Source of the DNA: Anoxybacterium sp963668245
GTDB lineage: Bacteria > Bacillota > Clostridia > Peptostreptococcales > Anaerovoracaceae
Length of the DNA stretch: 64,000 nt
Assembly (NCBI GenBank): GCA_963668245.2
Contig: OY764195.2
Coordinates: 124,001 to 188,000 of the forward strand
Direction: 5' to 3'
The position numbers were made by a program, and so were the translations under genes. The stretch's first letter is position 1. The number at the start of each line of letters is the position of its first letter. Below the pieces are notes generated by a model, which searched no databases, was not told the DNA's origin, and was given only the letters and a program-made list of their open reading frames with translations. Below are positions 24,245-31,305 of this stretch, piece by piece.

Positions 24245-25087
24245 ATGAGCGAAAGTTGTAACAAAAGCTGTAATACATGTAACGAAACATGCAGCGAACG
24301 AGAAGAACAGCCCAAAAGCCTAATTGAAGCACCTCACGAAACCAGTGACATTAAAAAAGTCATTGCTATTGTAAGCGGAAAAGGTGGCGTTGGTAAATCT
24401 TTAATTACGTCTATGCTTGCTGTTTCTATGAATCGGAACGGTCACCAAACCGCTGTATTAGATGCAGATGTGACAGGGCCATCTGTGCCAAAAGAATTTG
24501 GTATTACTGAAAAAGCATTGGGAACCGAACTTGGAATTATGCCAATTCGCACAAAAACAGGCATTGATATTATGTCCGTTAATCTCATTCTCGAAAACGA
24601 TACTGATCCAGTAATTTGGAGAGGCCCTATTATCTCTGGAATGGTAAAGCAGTTTTGGACAGACGTCATGTGGGGTGATGTAGATTACATGTTTATCGAC
24701 ATGCCGCCAGGTACAGGAGATGTCCCTCTCACGGTGTTCCAATCTCTTCCTGTCGATGGGATTGTTATCGTCACATCACCACAGGAGTTGGTATCAATGA
24801 TTGTATCAAAAGCAGTAAAAATGGCTGATTTAATGAACATTCCGGTTCTTGGTATTGTAGAAAACATGTCATATCTCGAATGTCCAGATTGTCATACTCA
24901 AATCAAAGTTTTTGGAGAAAGCCATATTGACGAAATTGCTAAAGAATATCATATTGATACAATCGTCAAGTTACCAATCGACCCGTCTCTCGCTGCACTT
25001 TGCGACAAGGGTATGATTGAATTATTCAGTGGTGATTATCTTACTGAGCTAATTGAAAAAATTGAAAATATGGAGGAAACAAAATGA
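24245..25087 (+). CDS. Mrp/NBP35-type iron-sulfur cluster carrier ATPase
   Basis: Mrp/ApbC/NBP35 family P-loop ATPase that holds and transfers [4Fe-4S] clusters. Residues 1-22 are a Cys-rich start with four Cys (CNKSCNTCNETC), like the N-terminal cluster site of NBP35. Walker A GKGGVGKS is near 44-51, the switch MPPGTGD near 157, and a second cluster pair CPDC near 217, the CxxC used for the bridging cluster at the dimer interface. It overlaps the next NifX-like gene by four bases. In orange-protein loci an Mrp of this kind (DVU2109) acts with the cluster protein. Confidence 0.9.
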   Translation: MSESCNKSCNTCNETCSEREEQPKSLIEAPHETSDIKKVIAIVSGKGGVGKSLITSMLAVSMNRNGHQTAVLDADVTGPSVPKEFGITEKALGTELGIMPIRTKTGIDIMSVNLILENDTDPVIWRGPIISGMVKQFWTDVMWGDVDYMFIDMPPGTGDVPLTVFQSLPVDGIVIVTSPQELVSMIVSKAVKMADLMNIPVLGIVENMSYLECPDCHTQIKVFGESHIDEIAKEYHIDTIVKLPIDPSLAALCDKGMIELFSGDYLTELIEKIENMEETK

Positions 25088-25443
25088 AAATTGCAATTGC
25101 AAGTGAAGGAAATATGGTAGCAGGACATTTTGGTCACTGCGAAGCATTTATTCTCTTTGAAACAGAAGATGATAAAATTATTTCATCTGAAATTGTTGCA
25201 AATCCAGGGCATAAGCCAGGTTTTTTGCCGAATTATTTAAATGATTTAGGTACAAATGTAATTATCTCTGGCGGAATGGGTGGCGGTGCCATTGAGATTT
25301 TTAATGAAAAGAATATTGAAGTTATCGTTGGTGCAACTGGAAATGCACAGGAAGCTGCAGAAGCATACCTAAAGGGACAATTGCAATCAACAGGTTCTGT
25401 TTGTCACGATCATGCACACAGTCATGAATGCGGTAGCCATTAA
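25084..25443 (+). CDS. NifX/NifB-type metal-cluster-binding protein with His-rich tail
   Basis: Second NifX-fold protein (119 residues) in the operon. Family features include MKIAIASEG, GHFGHCEAFILFE (about 15-27) and the glycine loop ISGGMGGGAIEIF (about 60-72). The C-terminal 15 residues are rich in His with two Cys (CHDHAHSHECGSH), a likely metal-binding tail. The start is embedded in the end of the Mrp gene with GGAGG upstream, so Mrp and this protein are coupled, which suggests cluster transfer between them. It ends the operon before a terminator. Confidence 0.87.
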   Translation: MKIAIASEGNMVAGHFGHCEAFILFETEDDKIISSEIVANPGHKPGFLPNYLNDLGTNVIISGGMGGGAIEIFNEKNIEVIVGATGNAQEAAEAYLKGQLQSTGSVCHDHAHSHECGSH

Positions 25444-25490
25444 TGCAATCGATGATTTTGTAATTCACAGAGTTTTTCACATTCTCAAAA

Positions 25491-25528
25491 AAAACCGAAC
25501 AAAGCACTTTGCTTTATCCGGTTTTTTT
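25491..25528. terminator. Terminator between the Mrp operon and the NapH-like gene
   Basis: AAAACCG..AAAGC / GCTTT..CCGGTTTTTTT hairpin with A and T flanks. The genes on both sides converge on it, so it can act both ways. Confidence 0.8.
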
Positions 25529-25558
25529 ATTGTGTAGAAACCATCACGGATGGAGTGA

Positions 25559-26887
25559 TCAGTCTTGTATTTGCTTTTCTGAAACAGTATGTTCTTTCAC
25601 GTACTGCGCTCTATCTTCTGACAGCCCAACTTGGTCTTCCAATAAAATAGAGGCGGCAGATTCCGGCAAATATGATTCCGCAGTTTCAATTGTCAATCCC
25701 TTATAAAAAGCAACAAACAGCTGAACAGAGCCTCTTCCAATCTCCACATCACCTTCTTCATAAAGGCTTTCCAAATCCTTGACTTTCATATTAGCATCCA
25801 ATGCCTGAGATGGGACAAATGCACTTTGTAATACATTTAAGTCTATCTCAAATCCTTCAGAAATCTCGTAAAAGGTACTGGAACCTCGAATAGCAGAAAC
25901 ATCTTCATAGACTACTTCCTGAGATACATCCATTGATTCTTTATTGCCACTTCCATTTCGGTCATTGGAGGTTGCCCACAAATTAAGCTGGGAAGCAACA
26001 ATAATACCACCAAAAATCACTACAAAGGTAATGATTGCAACTGCTCTTGTTTTAACCCTCATTTTTCCTTGGAGAGAGGCACTGAGTGAAACAGTATCTT
26101 CCACCGGACACATTTGTTCCGAAGTGCACATCATACAACTAATACACTGCGTGTCACGAACAGTATGGCTTCTTTGAATATCTAGATTCATAGGACAAGC
26201 ATGATTGCATTTTCCACATGAGATGCAGCTTTCTTTGTTACGTCTGATAGAAAATATGCGGATATGATTAAAAAGACCAAGCAATGCCCCGTAAGGACAC
26301 AAATATTTGCACCAAGGTCGCTCTATCCAAAGAGAAGCTATGATAGTACCAATCAAAATAATTACAGACGGTAACGCTACTTCTCCTGTCCAAAAGGTAA
26401 AAAGTGCATTATAAGGGTCGGCATGTTCAAACAATAACTCGCCTGATTTTGCTGTGACAAACAGAATCCATATCAGTGCAACATATCGAAAACGTCTGAA
26501 AACAGCATCGATTTTTGGTGATGCTATTTGGTTATACCGTTTCCCTCTCACTCTCTTCCCCAATTTACTAATCCATTCTTGAAGCGTTCCAAAGGGGCAA
26601 ACCCAACCACAAAAAACACTTCCAAACAAAAGTGCAAGTATGAACACAAGCACCATAAGAACAAGAGATGACATATGGATTTTTGCCACTAAGGTTCCAG
26701 CGGTTACCATTTGATAGAGTGTTACAACACCGCCAACTGGACACAGCGCATGTAACGATGCCTGGGAAAGAAAAGGCAATGGATGCCCCGTTTCACCTAG
26801 ATTTTTATTGACTGCTACCAGTGCAATAAAAATAAAGAAAAATACTTGTACCCATTGCCTTGTTTTGATTTTTTGAATTATTTTCAT
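25559..26887 (-). CDS. NapH/NosR-like membrane polyferredoxin
   Basis: A 442-residue membrane iron-sulfur protein. It has about five membrane helices in the first 240 residues, with cytoplasmic cysteine motifs CGWVCPFG and CKYLCPYG of the NapH/NosR type, followed by two [4Fe-4S] motifs CISCGKCNHACP (about 220-231) and CISCMMCTSEQMCP (about 249-262). A sixth helix (about 285-305) leads to a C-terminal soluble domain of about 130 residues that has no cysteines and that I do not recognise. Such proteins move electrons from the membrane to redox partners. It is the last gene of the minus-strand group with the C_GCAxxG_C_C and NifX-like genes. Confidence 0.82.
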   Translation of the reverse strand: MKIIQKIKTRQWVQVFFFIFIALVAVNKNLGETGHPLPFLSQASLHALCPVGGVVTLYQMVTAGTLVAKIHMSSLVLMVLVFILALLFGSVFCGWVCPFGTLQEWISKLGKRVRGKRYNQIASPKIDAVFRRFRYVALIWILFVTAKSGELLFEHADPYNALFTFWTGEVALPSVIILIGTIIASLWIERPWCKYLCPYGALLGLFNHIRIFSIRRNKESCISCGKCNHACPMNLDIQRSHTVRDTQCISCMMCTSEQMCPVEDTVSLSASLQGKMRVKTRAVAIITFVVIFGGIIVASQLNLWATSNDRNGSGNKESMDVSQEVVYEDVSAIRGSSTFYEISEGFEIDLNVLQSAFVPSQALDANMKVKDLESLYEEGDVEIGRGSVQLFVAFYKGLTIETAESYLPESAASILLEDQVGLSEDRAQYVKEHTVSEKQIQD

Positions 26888-26955
26888 TTAGCCAACTCCT
26901 TTCACATTGCAAAGATTCTGTATTCTATTCCAGCTCTTATACTTTTTACTCATTC

Positions 26956-26975
26956 AATATGATTGAAACCATATT
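26956..26975. repeat. Spaced palindrome upstream of the NapH-like gene
   Basis: AATATG (26956-26961) and CATATT (26970-26975) form a perfect inverted repeat with an eight-base spacer in the 126-base gap upstream of the NapH-like gene. The half-sites TATG/CATA are the same as in the locus-wide palindrome but more widely spaced, so it may be a variant site. Confidence 0.4.
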
Positions 26976-27013
26976 AAAAGGTATTTGTGTCAAAAGTATG
27001 ACAAAATCAAAGT

Positions 27014-27454
27014 TTACTTCAGCATGCCTTTTTCTTCCATGTATTCTACAAGCATTTTGCTTGTATTTCCTGTTATTTTCAAGCAATTTGTCAGATGCTC
27101 TCTGGTCTCAAACGGGTGTGGATTCAAAACTCTACAGCAAGTAGCTCGATATTTATCGGTAAACTTATCCGTAAATTCCTTTGCAATTTGGTACGCTTGA
27201 TCTCTTGATACTTGGTTGGTTTCCCTACCATTGATCATATTTAGTGCAACAATAGAGCCTGTCAAAGCACCACACATACATCCCGTTTCCCCAACACCAC
27301 TTCCAAAGCCTGTCATCAATTTTACCAAAGAAGGATCCAATTCAGGCGCTAGCATTTCTTGAAAGGTTAAAAAAACTGCTTCCGCACAGTTATATCCCTC
27401 CTTAAAATAATTTCCTGCTTTGTTTCTTGCTTCAATTGCTTTTTCTTCACTCAT
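27014..27454 (-). CDS. C_GCAxxG_C_C family redox protein
   Basis: Protein of the family defined by the C_GCAxxG_C_C motif: C (YNCAEAV, about 22), GETGCMCGALTGS (about 56-68), CC (about 106) and a final Cys (TNC, near 125). Proteins of this type bind an iron-sulfur or other metal cluster and often accompany redox and selenium- or molybdenum-linked loci. The 146-residue length fits the family. It starts at 27454 with GAGGAG upstream and follows the third NifX-like gene after 28 bases, so both likely share the promoter at 27940-27968. Confidence 0.88.
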   Translation of the reverse strand: MSEEKAIEARNKAGNYFKEGYNCAEAVFLTFQEMLAPELDPSLVKLMTGFGSGVGETGCMCGALTGSIVALNMINGRETNQVSRDQAYQIAKEFTDKFTDKYRATCCRVLNPHPFETREHLTNCLKITGNTSKMLVEYMEEKGMLK

Positions 27455-27482
27455 GATCGATTCTCCTCTTCTTGTTCATTAT

Positions 27483-27893
27483 TTATGAATGATTATGATG
27501 ATGATTATGTTTATGGTCTCCTCCACAATCATCTGTATAATCAAGATTACGTATTAACTTAAGCTCTCTGTTTTCCATCATTCTTAACGCGTCTAATACG
27601 AGGTTTCCTGCTCCAAAATACCTAGTGATGCATGCATCTGCCAAGAGATCGAAGGCTTCTTCTTTTAGGCTTCCTGTTATCACCGCTTCACAATCATTCT
27701 CAATCATTGTCTTTGCCAGAAAAATTCCAGTGCCATCAAATGGATTTGAAATTCGTTGCATATCCAAAACACGAACATCTTGTTTTATCATGTTATCATC
27801 CACCGTAATAACAAGCAAGGAATTGCACTCCTCAAGGGTTTCTGACACCTTATCCTCTTGATTTACAGGTTCAACTGTAATTCCTATCTTCAT
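27483..27893 (-). CDS. NifX/NifB-type protein with His-rich tail (third in locus)
   Basis: NifX-fold protein of 136 residues, starting MKIGITVEPVNQEDKVSE with the family strand order. It has the central FGAGNLVLDAL helix (about 92-102) and a C-terminal CGGDHKHNHHHNHS tail, a strong candidate for binding Ni, Zn, Cu or similar. It differs from the two NifX-like genes of the plus-strand operon, so the three are ancient paralogues rather than recent copies. The promoter on the minus strand carries the shared palindrome. Confidence 0.83.
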   Translation of the reverse strand: MKIGITVEPVNQEDKVSETLEECNSLLVITVDDNMIKQDVRVLDMQRISNPFDGTGIFLAKTMIENDCEAVITGSLKEEAFDLLADACITRYFGAGNLVLDALRMMENRELKLIRNLDYTDDCGGDHKHNHHHNHS

Positions 27894-27939
27894 CTTATGC
27901 CTCCGTCAATCCATATAAAGTAACAATCGCTTTTTATTT

Positions 27940-27968
27940 ATCTTATCCCAATAATGGTCATATGTCAA
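27940..27968 (-). promoter_or_regulatory. Promoter of the third NifX-like gene with degenerate TATG-N2-CATA
   Basis: Minus strand: -35 TTGACA (27968-27963), 17-base spacer, -10 TAAGAT (27945-27940). The palindrome adjoining the -35 box reads TATGACCATT on this strand (27962-27953), with one base off the perfect form. Confidence 0.65.
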
Positions 27969-28027
27969 TTTTAACCTCATAAAGAAAACAGGTAAGCGCT
28001 GACCGCCAACCCGTCTCTTTTGAAAAC

Positions 28028-28321
28028 CTAATCTATCGATTTGAAATTCTCTAACTTCATGTCTATGGATTGAATTCTTGCTTCCAAACAATCTCTTTGA
28101 GCCATTAGCAATTCTTGTTCGTCAGACATGAATCCTCGCCGCTGACCAAATTTTTCTTTAAAAGAACTTCTTCTTGGTTTTCCTTGTATCCCAGATTTCA
28201 TACCACAACTGGCACCTCTGGCCACATCTTTTCCACTTAAACATCCAGTTCTGCACCAGCCAATTCCTCTTCCTGTTTCCGCGCCGAGCCCAATTGGCCC
28301 TGTCCCATCTTTTCTTGGCAT
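28028..28321 (-). CDS. DUF5320 family protein
   Basis: Small protein of 97 residues with the DUF5320 signature at its start: MPRKDGTGPIGLGAETGRG followed by GWCRTGC (about 22-27). The N-terminal half is Gly/Arg-rich with few Cys; the C-terminal half is a helical segment (about 60-97). Function unknown; members are recurrent neighbours of NifX-like, DUF134 and Mrp-type genes, as here. The start at 28321 has GGAGGTGA upstream and a promoter with the shared palindrome. Confidence 0.8.
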   Translation of the reverse strand: MPRKDGTGPIGLGAETGRGIGWCRTGCLSGKDVARGASCGMKSGIQGKPRRSSFKEKFGQRRGFMSDEQELLMAQRDCLEARIQSIDMKLENFKSID

Positions 28322-28339
28322 ATCATTCACCTCCTGCGT

Positions 28340-28349
28340 TATGAGCATA
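28340..28349. promoter_or_regulatory. Perfect TATG-N2-CATA palindrome in the DUF5320 leader
   Basis: TATGAGCATA on both strands (perfect palindrome around AG/CT), between the -10 box (28371-28366) and the ATG of the DUF5320 gene. It is identical to the site at 31175-31184. Confidence 0.6.
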
Positions 28350-28365
28350 TGCTTTTTACTATTTC

Positions 28366-28393
28366 ATTATACTTGTTTTTGGGCATATGTCAA
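28366..28393 (-). promoter_or_regulatory. Promoter of the DUF5320 gene
   Basis: Minus strand: -35 TTGACA (28393-28388), 16-base spacer, -10 TATAAT (28371-28366). A half-site TATG overlaps the last two bases of the -35 box (TTGACATATGCCC). Confidence 0.72.
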
Positions 28394-28421
28394 TAACTTT
28401 TCATATATTTTTATTTCCCTC

Positions 28422-28449
28422 TTGATAACTTTATATCCTGTGTTATAAT
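28422..28449 (+). promoter_or_regulatory. Promoter of the ArsR regulator and FAD oxidoreductase
   Basis: -35 TTGATA (28422-28427), 16-base spacer, -10 TATAAT (28444-28449). The leader to the ATG at 28509 is very AT-rich, fitting an autoregulatory ArsR operator, but I see no perfect palindrome there. Confidence 0.68.
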
Positions 28450-28508
28450 TATTTATGTTACATTCAATTATTCAAATATATTAATATTACAATATAGATT
28501 GGAGCGCC

Positions 28509-28823
28509 ATGATGTCACATTATTATAAAAACGAACCCGAAGCCTTTATCGAAGCTGCTGATGTTCTAAAATCAATCGCTCATCCCCAAAGACTTTGCAT
28601 TGTCAAAACCTTGTGCGAAAAAGATCAGATTAATGTTGGAGATATTCAGCACTGCTTAAACGAAGCGCAATCCACGGTTTCTCAGCATTTAGCAAAACTC
28701 AAAGCTGCACATATTATTAGTGGAAAAAGGGAAGGCACAAATATTTATTATTCTATTTCGGATCCACGAGTCAAACAAATCGTTCAGGCTGTAATCGGTG
28801 AATTCTTTACTGATTCTATATGA
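28509..28823 (+). CDS. ArsR/SmtB family transcription regulator
   Basis: Winged-helix repressor of 104 residues. The DNA-binding helix pair is INVGDIQHCLNEAQSTVSQH (about 42-61), then the wing GKREGTNIYYSISDPRV. Cysteines occur at about 31, 37 and 50, not in the ELCVCDL metal-site pattern of ArsR/CadC, so the signal may be a thiol or persulfide rather than a metal ion. It is followed, with overlapping frames, by a CoA-disulfide-reductase-like gene, which fits a sulfur-responsive pair. An alternative start is the next Met codon. Ligand unknown. Confidence 0.85.
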   Translation: MMSHYYKNEPEAFIEAADVLKSIAHPQRLCIVKTLCEKDQINVGDIQHCLNEAQSTVSQHLAKLKAAHIISGKREGTNIYYSISDPRVKQIVQAVIGEFFTDSI

Positions 28824-28846
28824 TTAAATTCTTAAAGGAGGATACA

Positions 28847-30211
28847 ATGATGAAACAAACAGACTTATTGATTATTGGTGGGAGTGCAGGTGGTCTACTT
28901 AGTGCTACTACCGCTAGAAAAGCTTATGGAGATATTGATATCACGGTAATAAGAAATACGGAAAAAGTTATGGTTCCATGTGGAATTCCTTATATTTATG
29001 GTACACTGCATAGCACCGATAAAAATGTTATTCCAGATGCGGGATTACTTGACGCTAAGGTCAATCTAAATATTGATCAAGTCACCTCCATCAATCGAGA
29101 AAACAAAACAGTTTCTACTGAAAGTGGAGAAACGATTGGTTACAAAAAACTCGTCATCGCCACTGGGTCACTTCCTATCATCCCAACTTTTATTCCTGGT
29201 CATGATCTGGAAAACGTAGTTCCCATCTTAAAAAATCAAAAATATCTAGATGGTCTCCTTGAAAAGGTTCAAAATGCAGAAAGCATTGTCGTCATAGGTG
29301 GAGGATTCATCGGGGTAGAATTCGCAGAGCAGATTAGATTGCTCGGAAAGAAAGTCACTTTAGTGGAGCTAGCAAATGCGTGCTTATGGCAAGCTTTCGA
29401 TCAAAGCTTTACCAGCGAAATCGAGCAATCCATGAAAGAAAATGGCATTGAAGTATTGACTGGAAGAAAAGTTTCAAAAATCAATGGAAATGAAAAAGTA
29501 GAAAGTTTAGAGTTGGATAATGGCGATCAGGTTTCTGCTGATCTTGTCATATTAGGACTAGGGGTGAAACCAAATGCAGCCCTTGCACAAGCAGCAGGAA
29601 TCGAAGTGAATCAGCGAGGTGCAATCATTGTGGATCAATACACGAGAACTAACGATCCCGATATCTTTGCAGTAGGAGACTGTGCAGAAAAGAAATGCTT
29701 CTTTACCGGCAGAGATGTACCTGTACTTCTAGCCTCAACCGCTGCTATGGAGGCAAAAATAGCTGGTTGCAATGCATTTGACTTACGCATGATTCGGGCA
29801 AATAAAGGAACGATCAGTGCATTTTCAACAAAAATATTTGGTAGAACATACGCCGCTGCAGGTATTACGAAAAGCCGCGCCGATCAAGAAGGATTTAGTG
29901 TCATTACTGGAGAATTTACCACAATGGATAAACACCCAGGATCACTTCCTGGTACTCAGAAAATCAATATTCAATTGATGTTTGCAAAATGCTCTGGCAT
30001 CATATTGGGGGCACAAATCTCTGGTGGCGACACTGTTGGTGAGATGATTAATATCCTAAGCCTTGCAATCCAAAAAGGTGTAACAGCAACTGAGCTCAAT
30101 ACCCTTCAAGTTGCAACTCATCCATTAATTTCATCTTCACCGATTGCATACCCAATCAATGCCGCAGCAATGAATGCACTGGCAGAAGCATGCAATCACA
30201 TGAATCAATAA
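28847..30211 (+). CDS. FAD-dependent pyridine nucleotide-disulfide oxidoreductase, CoA-disulfide reductase-like
   Basis: A 454-residue flavoprotein of the CoA-disulfide reductase/NADH oxidase/persulfide reductase group. Evidence: FAD motif IIGGSAGGLLSA (about 7-18), the single active-site Cys in VPCGIPY (about 43-49) that replaces the CxxxxC pair of glutathione reductase, a second GGGFIGVEFAE (NAD(P)H) and AVGDCAE near 280. It probably reduces a low-molecular-weight disulfide, persulfide or O2. The start at 28847 has AGGAGG five bases upstream. Co-transcribed with the ArsR gene. Confidence 0.87.
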   Translation: MMKQTDLLIIGGSAGGLLSATTARKAYGDIDITVIRNTEKVMVPCGIPYIYGTLHSTDKNVIPDAGLLDAKVNLNIDQVTSINRENKTVSTESGETIGYKKLVIATGSLPIIPTFIPGHDLENVVPILKNQKYLDGLLEKVQNAESIVVIGGGFIGVEFAEQIRLLGKKVTLVELANACLWQAFDQSFTSEIEQSMKENGIEVLTGRKVSKINGNEKVESLELDNGDQVSADLVILGLGVKPNAALAQAAGIEVNQRGAIIVDQYTRTNDPDIFAVGDCAEKKCFFTGRDVPVLLASTAAMEAKIAGCNAFDLRMIRANKGTISAFSTKIFGRTYAAAGITKSRADQEGFSVITGEFTTMDKHPGSLPGTQKINIQLMFAKCSGIILGAQISGGDTVGEMINILSLAIQKGVTATELNTLQVATHPLISSSPIAYPINAAAMNALAEACNHMNQ

Positions 30212-30264
30212 CACGACTTGATTCAAAAAATCGTTCAAATACAGGATTAATATATCATGATGTG

Positions 30265-30298
30265 AAAGCGCTCTGCAATTTTATCAGAGCGCTTTTAT
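30265..30298 (+). terminator. Terminator after the FAD oxidoreductase
   Basis: Perfect 11-base stem AAAGCGCTCTG / CAGAGCGCTTT with a nine-base loop, followed by TTATG; the T-run is short. Confidence 0.8.
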
Positions 30299-30350
30299 GA
30301 TATATTTCTATTTTTACTATAGAATAAAGCCATTCAATTTGATGCTTGGG

Positions 30351-31115
30351 TTATACAGCCAGCGAAACTTTTTCTCCAAATCGAACCAACTGTTTCATCC
30401 CCATACACTGACTCACTCCGGCCAAGATTTCATCTCTATGATTAGATGTCCAATGTGTGCCTGCTAATACCGTGACTCCTGTACCCTCAAACGCTTCAGG
30501 ATATAGCGGTGTACTTGATCCAACCATAACAATTTCCCTTGCATTCTTACAGTAGGTTAGAACTTGTTCTATGGTGCCGTTAATCAATGTCGAGCTTGTT
30601 ATAAACACAACTTGACATGTTGGTAGCAGTTCTTCTTCTCTATCTTCCATATATACATTAGGATTTTTGCTTTCATCCCTTTCAAAAATCAACATATTGT
30701 CCTTATGACTCTGCAATCTTTGAATGACTGGTCCAATATGACCTACCACACCAATTTTTTCGCCCTCTTTTATTTCAACTGAAAAGACAGCATCTGTTTG
30801 ATTTTTCAATTTGATTTTTTGTTGCTGAGAAAAGTTCGCTACTGCATTTAACACAGCCAATCCCATAGCTTTATCCAGTACAGAAGAGGCTGTTAGAGCT
30901 AATTTTGCAACATCCACAGCCTTTGTTCCAATCAGATTGCCCGAATGTTCCATTGATCCACATACATGCTTTACTTCATTTCGAAGAACATATGTTACAC
31001 CAATTGCGCCATTGTCCAGCTCAACCGCCATCAGTTCCAAACCGATTCGTACATCGCGAATTGTTCGTTCCATCAAAGTGGCTTCTGCCAAATCAAATAT
31101 TTTTTCTAATATCAT
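30351..31115 (-). CDS. DUF364/DUF4213-type protein, putative heavy-metal chelation
   Basis: A 254-residue protein with the two-domain layout of DUF4213 followed by DUF364 (Rossmann-like 'putative heavy-metal chelation' fold). Visible: N-terminal domain with NGAIGVTYVLR (about 38-48) and a C-terminal part with KIGVVGHIGPVIQRL (about 124-138), FITSSTLINGTIEQVL (about 174-189) and LAGTHWTSNH (about 222). Such proteins often lie near molybdenum or iron transport and cofactor genes. The start at 31115 has AAGGTG upstream; a longer frame reaches 31190 but overlaps the promoter. Its promoter bears the locus palindrome, which ties it to the NifX genes. Biochemical function unknown. Confidence 0.75.
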   Translation of the reverse strand: MILEKIFDLAEATLMERTIRDVRIGLELMAVELDNGAIGVTYVLRNEVKHVCGSMEHSGNLIGTKAVDVAKLALTASSVLDKAMGLAVLNAVANFSQQQKIKLKNQTDAVFSVEIKEGEKIGVVGHIGPVIQRLQSHKDNMLIFERDESKNPNVYMEDREEELLPTCQVVFITSSTLINGTIEQVLTYCKNAREIVMVGSSTPLYPEAFEGTGVTVLAGTHWTSNHRDEILAGVSQCMGMKQLVRFGEKVSLAV

Positions 31116-31161
31116 TGGTTTCACCTTTCTCTTTCTCTTTCGTAATCTAACTATCCTTAAT

Positions 31162-31190
31162 ATTTTACCTCTATTATGAGCATACGTCAA
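31162..31190 (-). promoter_or_regulatory. Promoter of the DUF364-type gene with perfect TATG-N2-CATA
   Basis: Minus strand: -35 TTGACG (31190-31185), 17-base spacer, -10 TAAAAT (31167-31162). The perfect palindrome TATGCTCATA (31184-31175) starts at the base after the -35 box, exactly as at 21219. Confidence 0.7.
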
Positions 31191-31233
31191 ATATGCTTTT
31201 CTTACAATTCTGATACCATACTATTTATGCCAA

Positions 31234-31262
31234 ATAAAAACAGCCAACATTGGCTGTTTTCC
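31234..31262 (-). terminator. Terminator of the pcrA-ligA operon
   Basis: AAAACAGCCA / TGGCTGTTTT stem with a four-base loop, T-run on the minus strand, about 45 bases past the ligA stop codon. Confidence 0.85.
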
Positions 31263-31305
31263 TGATTCTATTCATAATAATCCTTTGAATTCATCTTAAT
31301 ATTGA

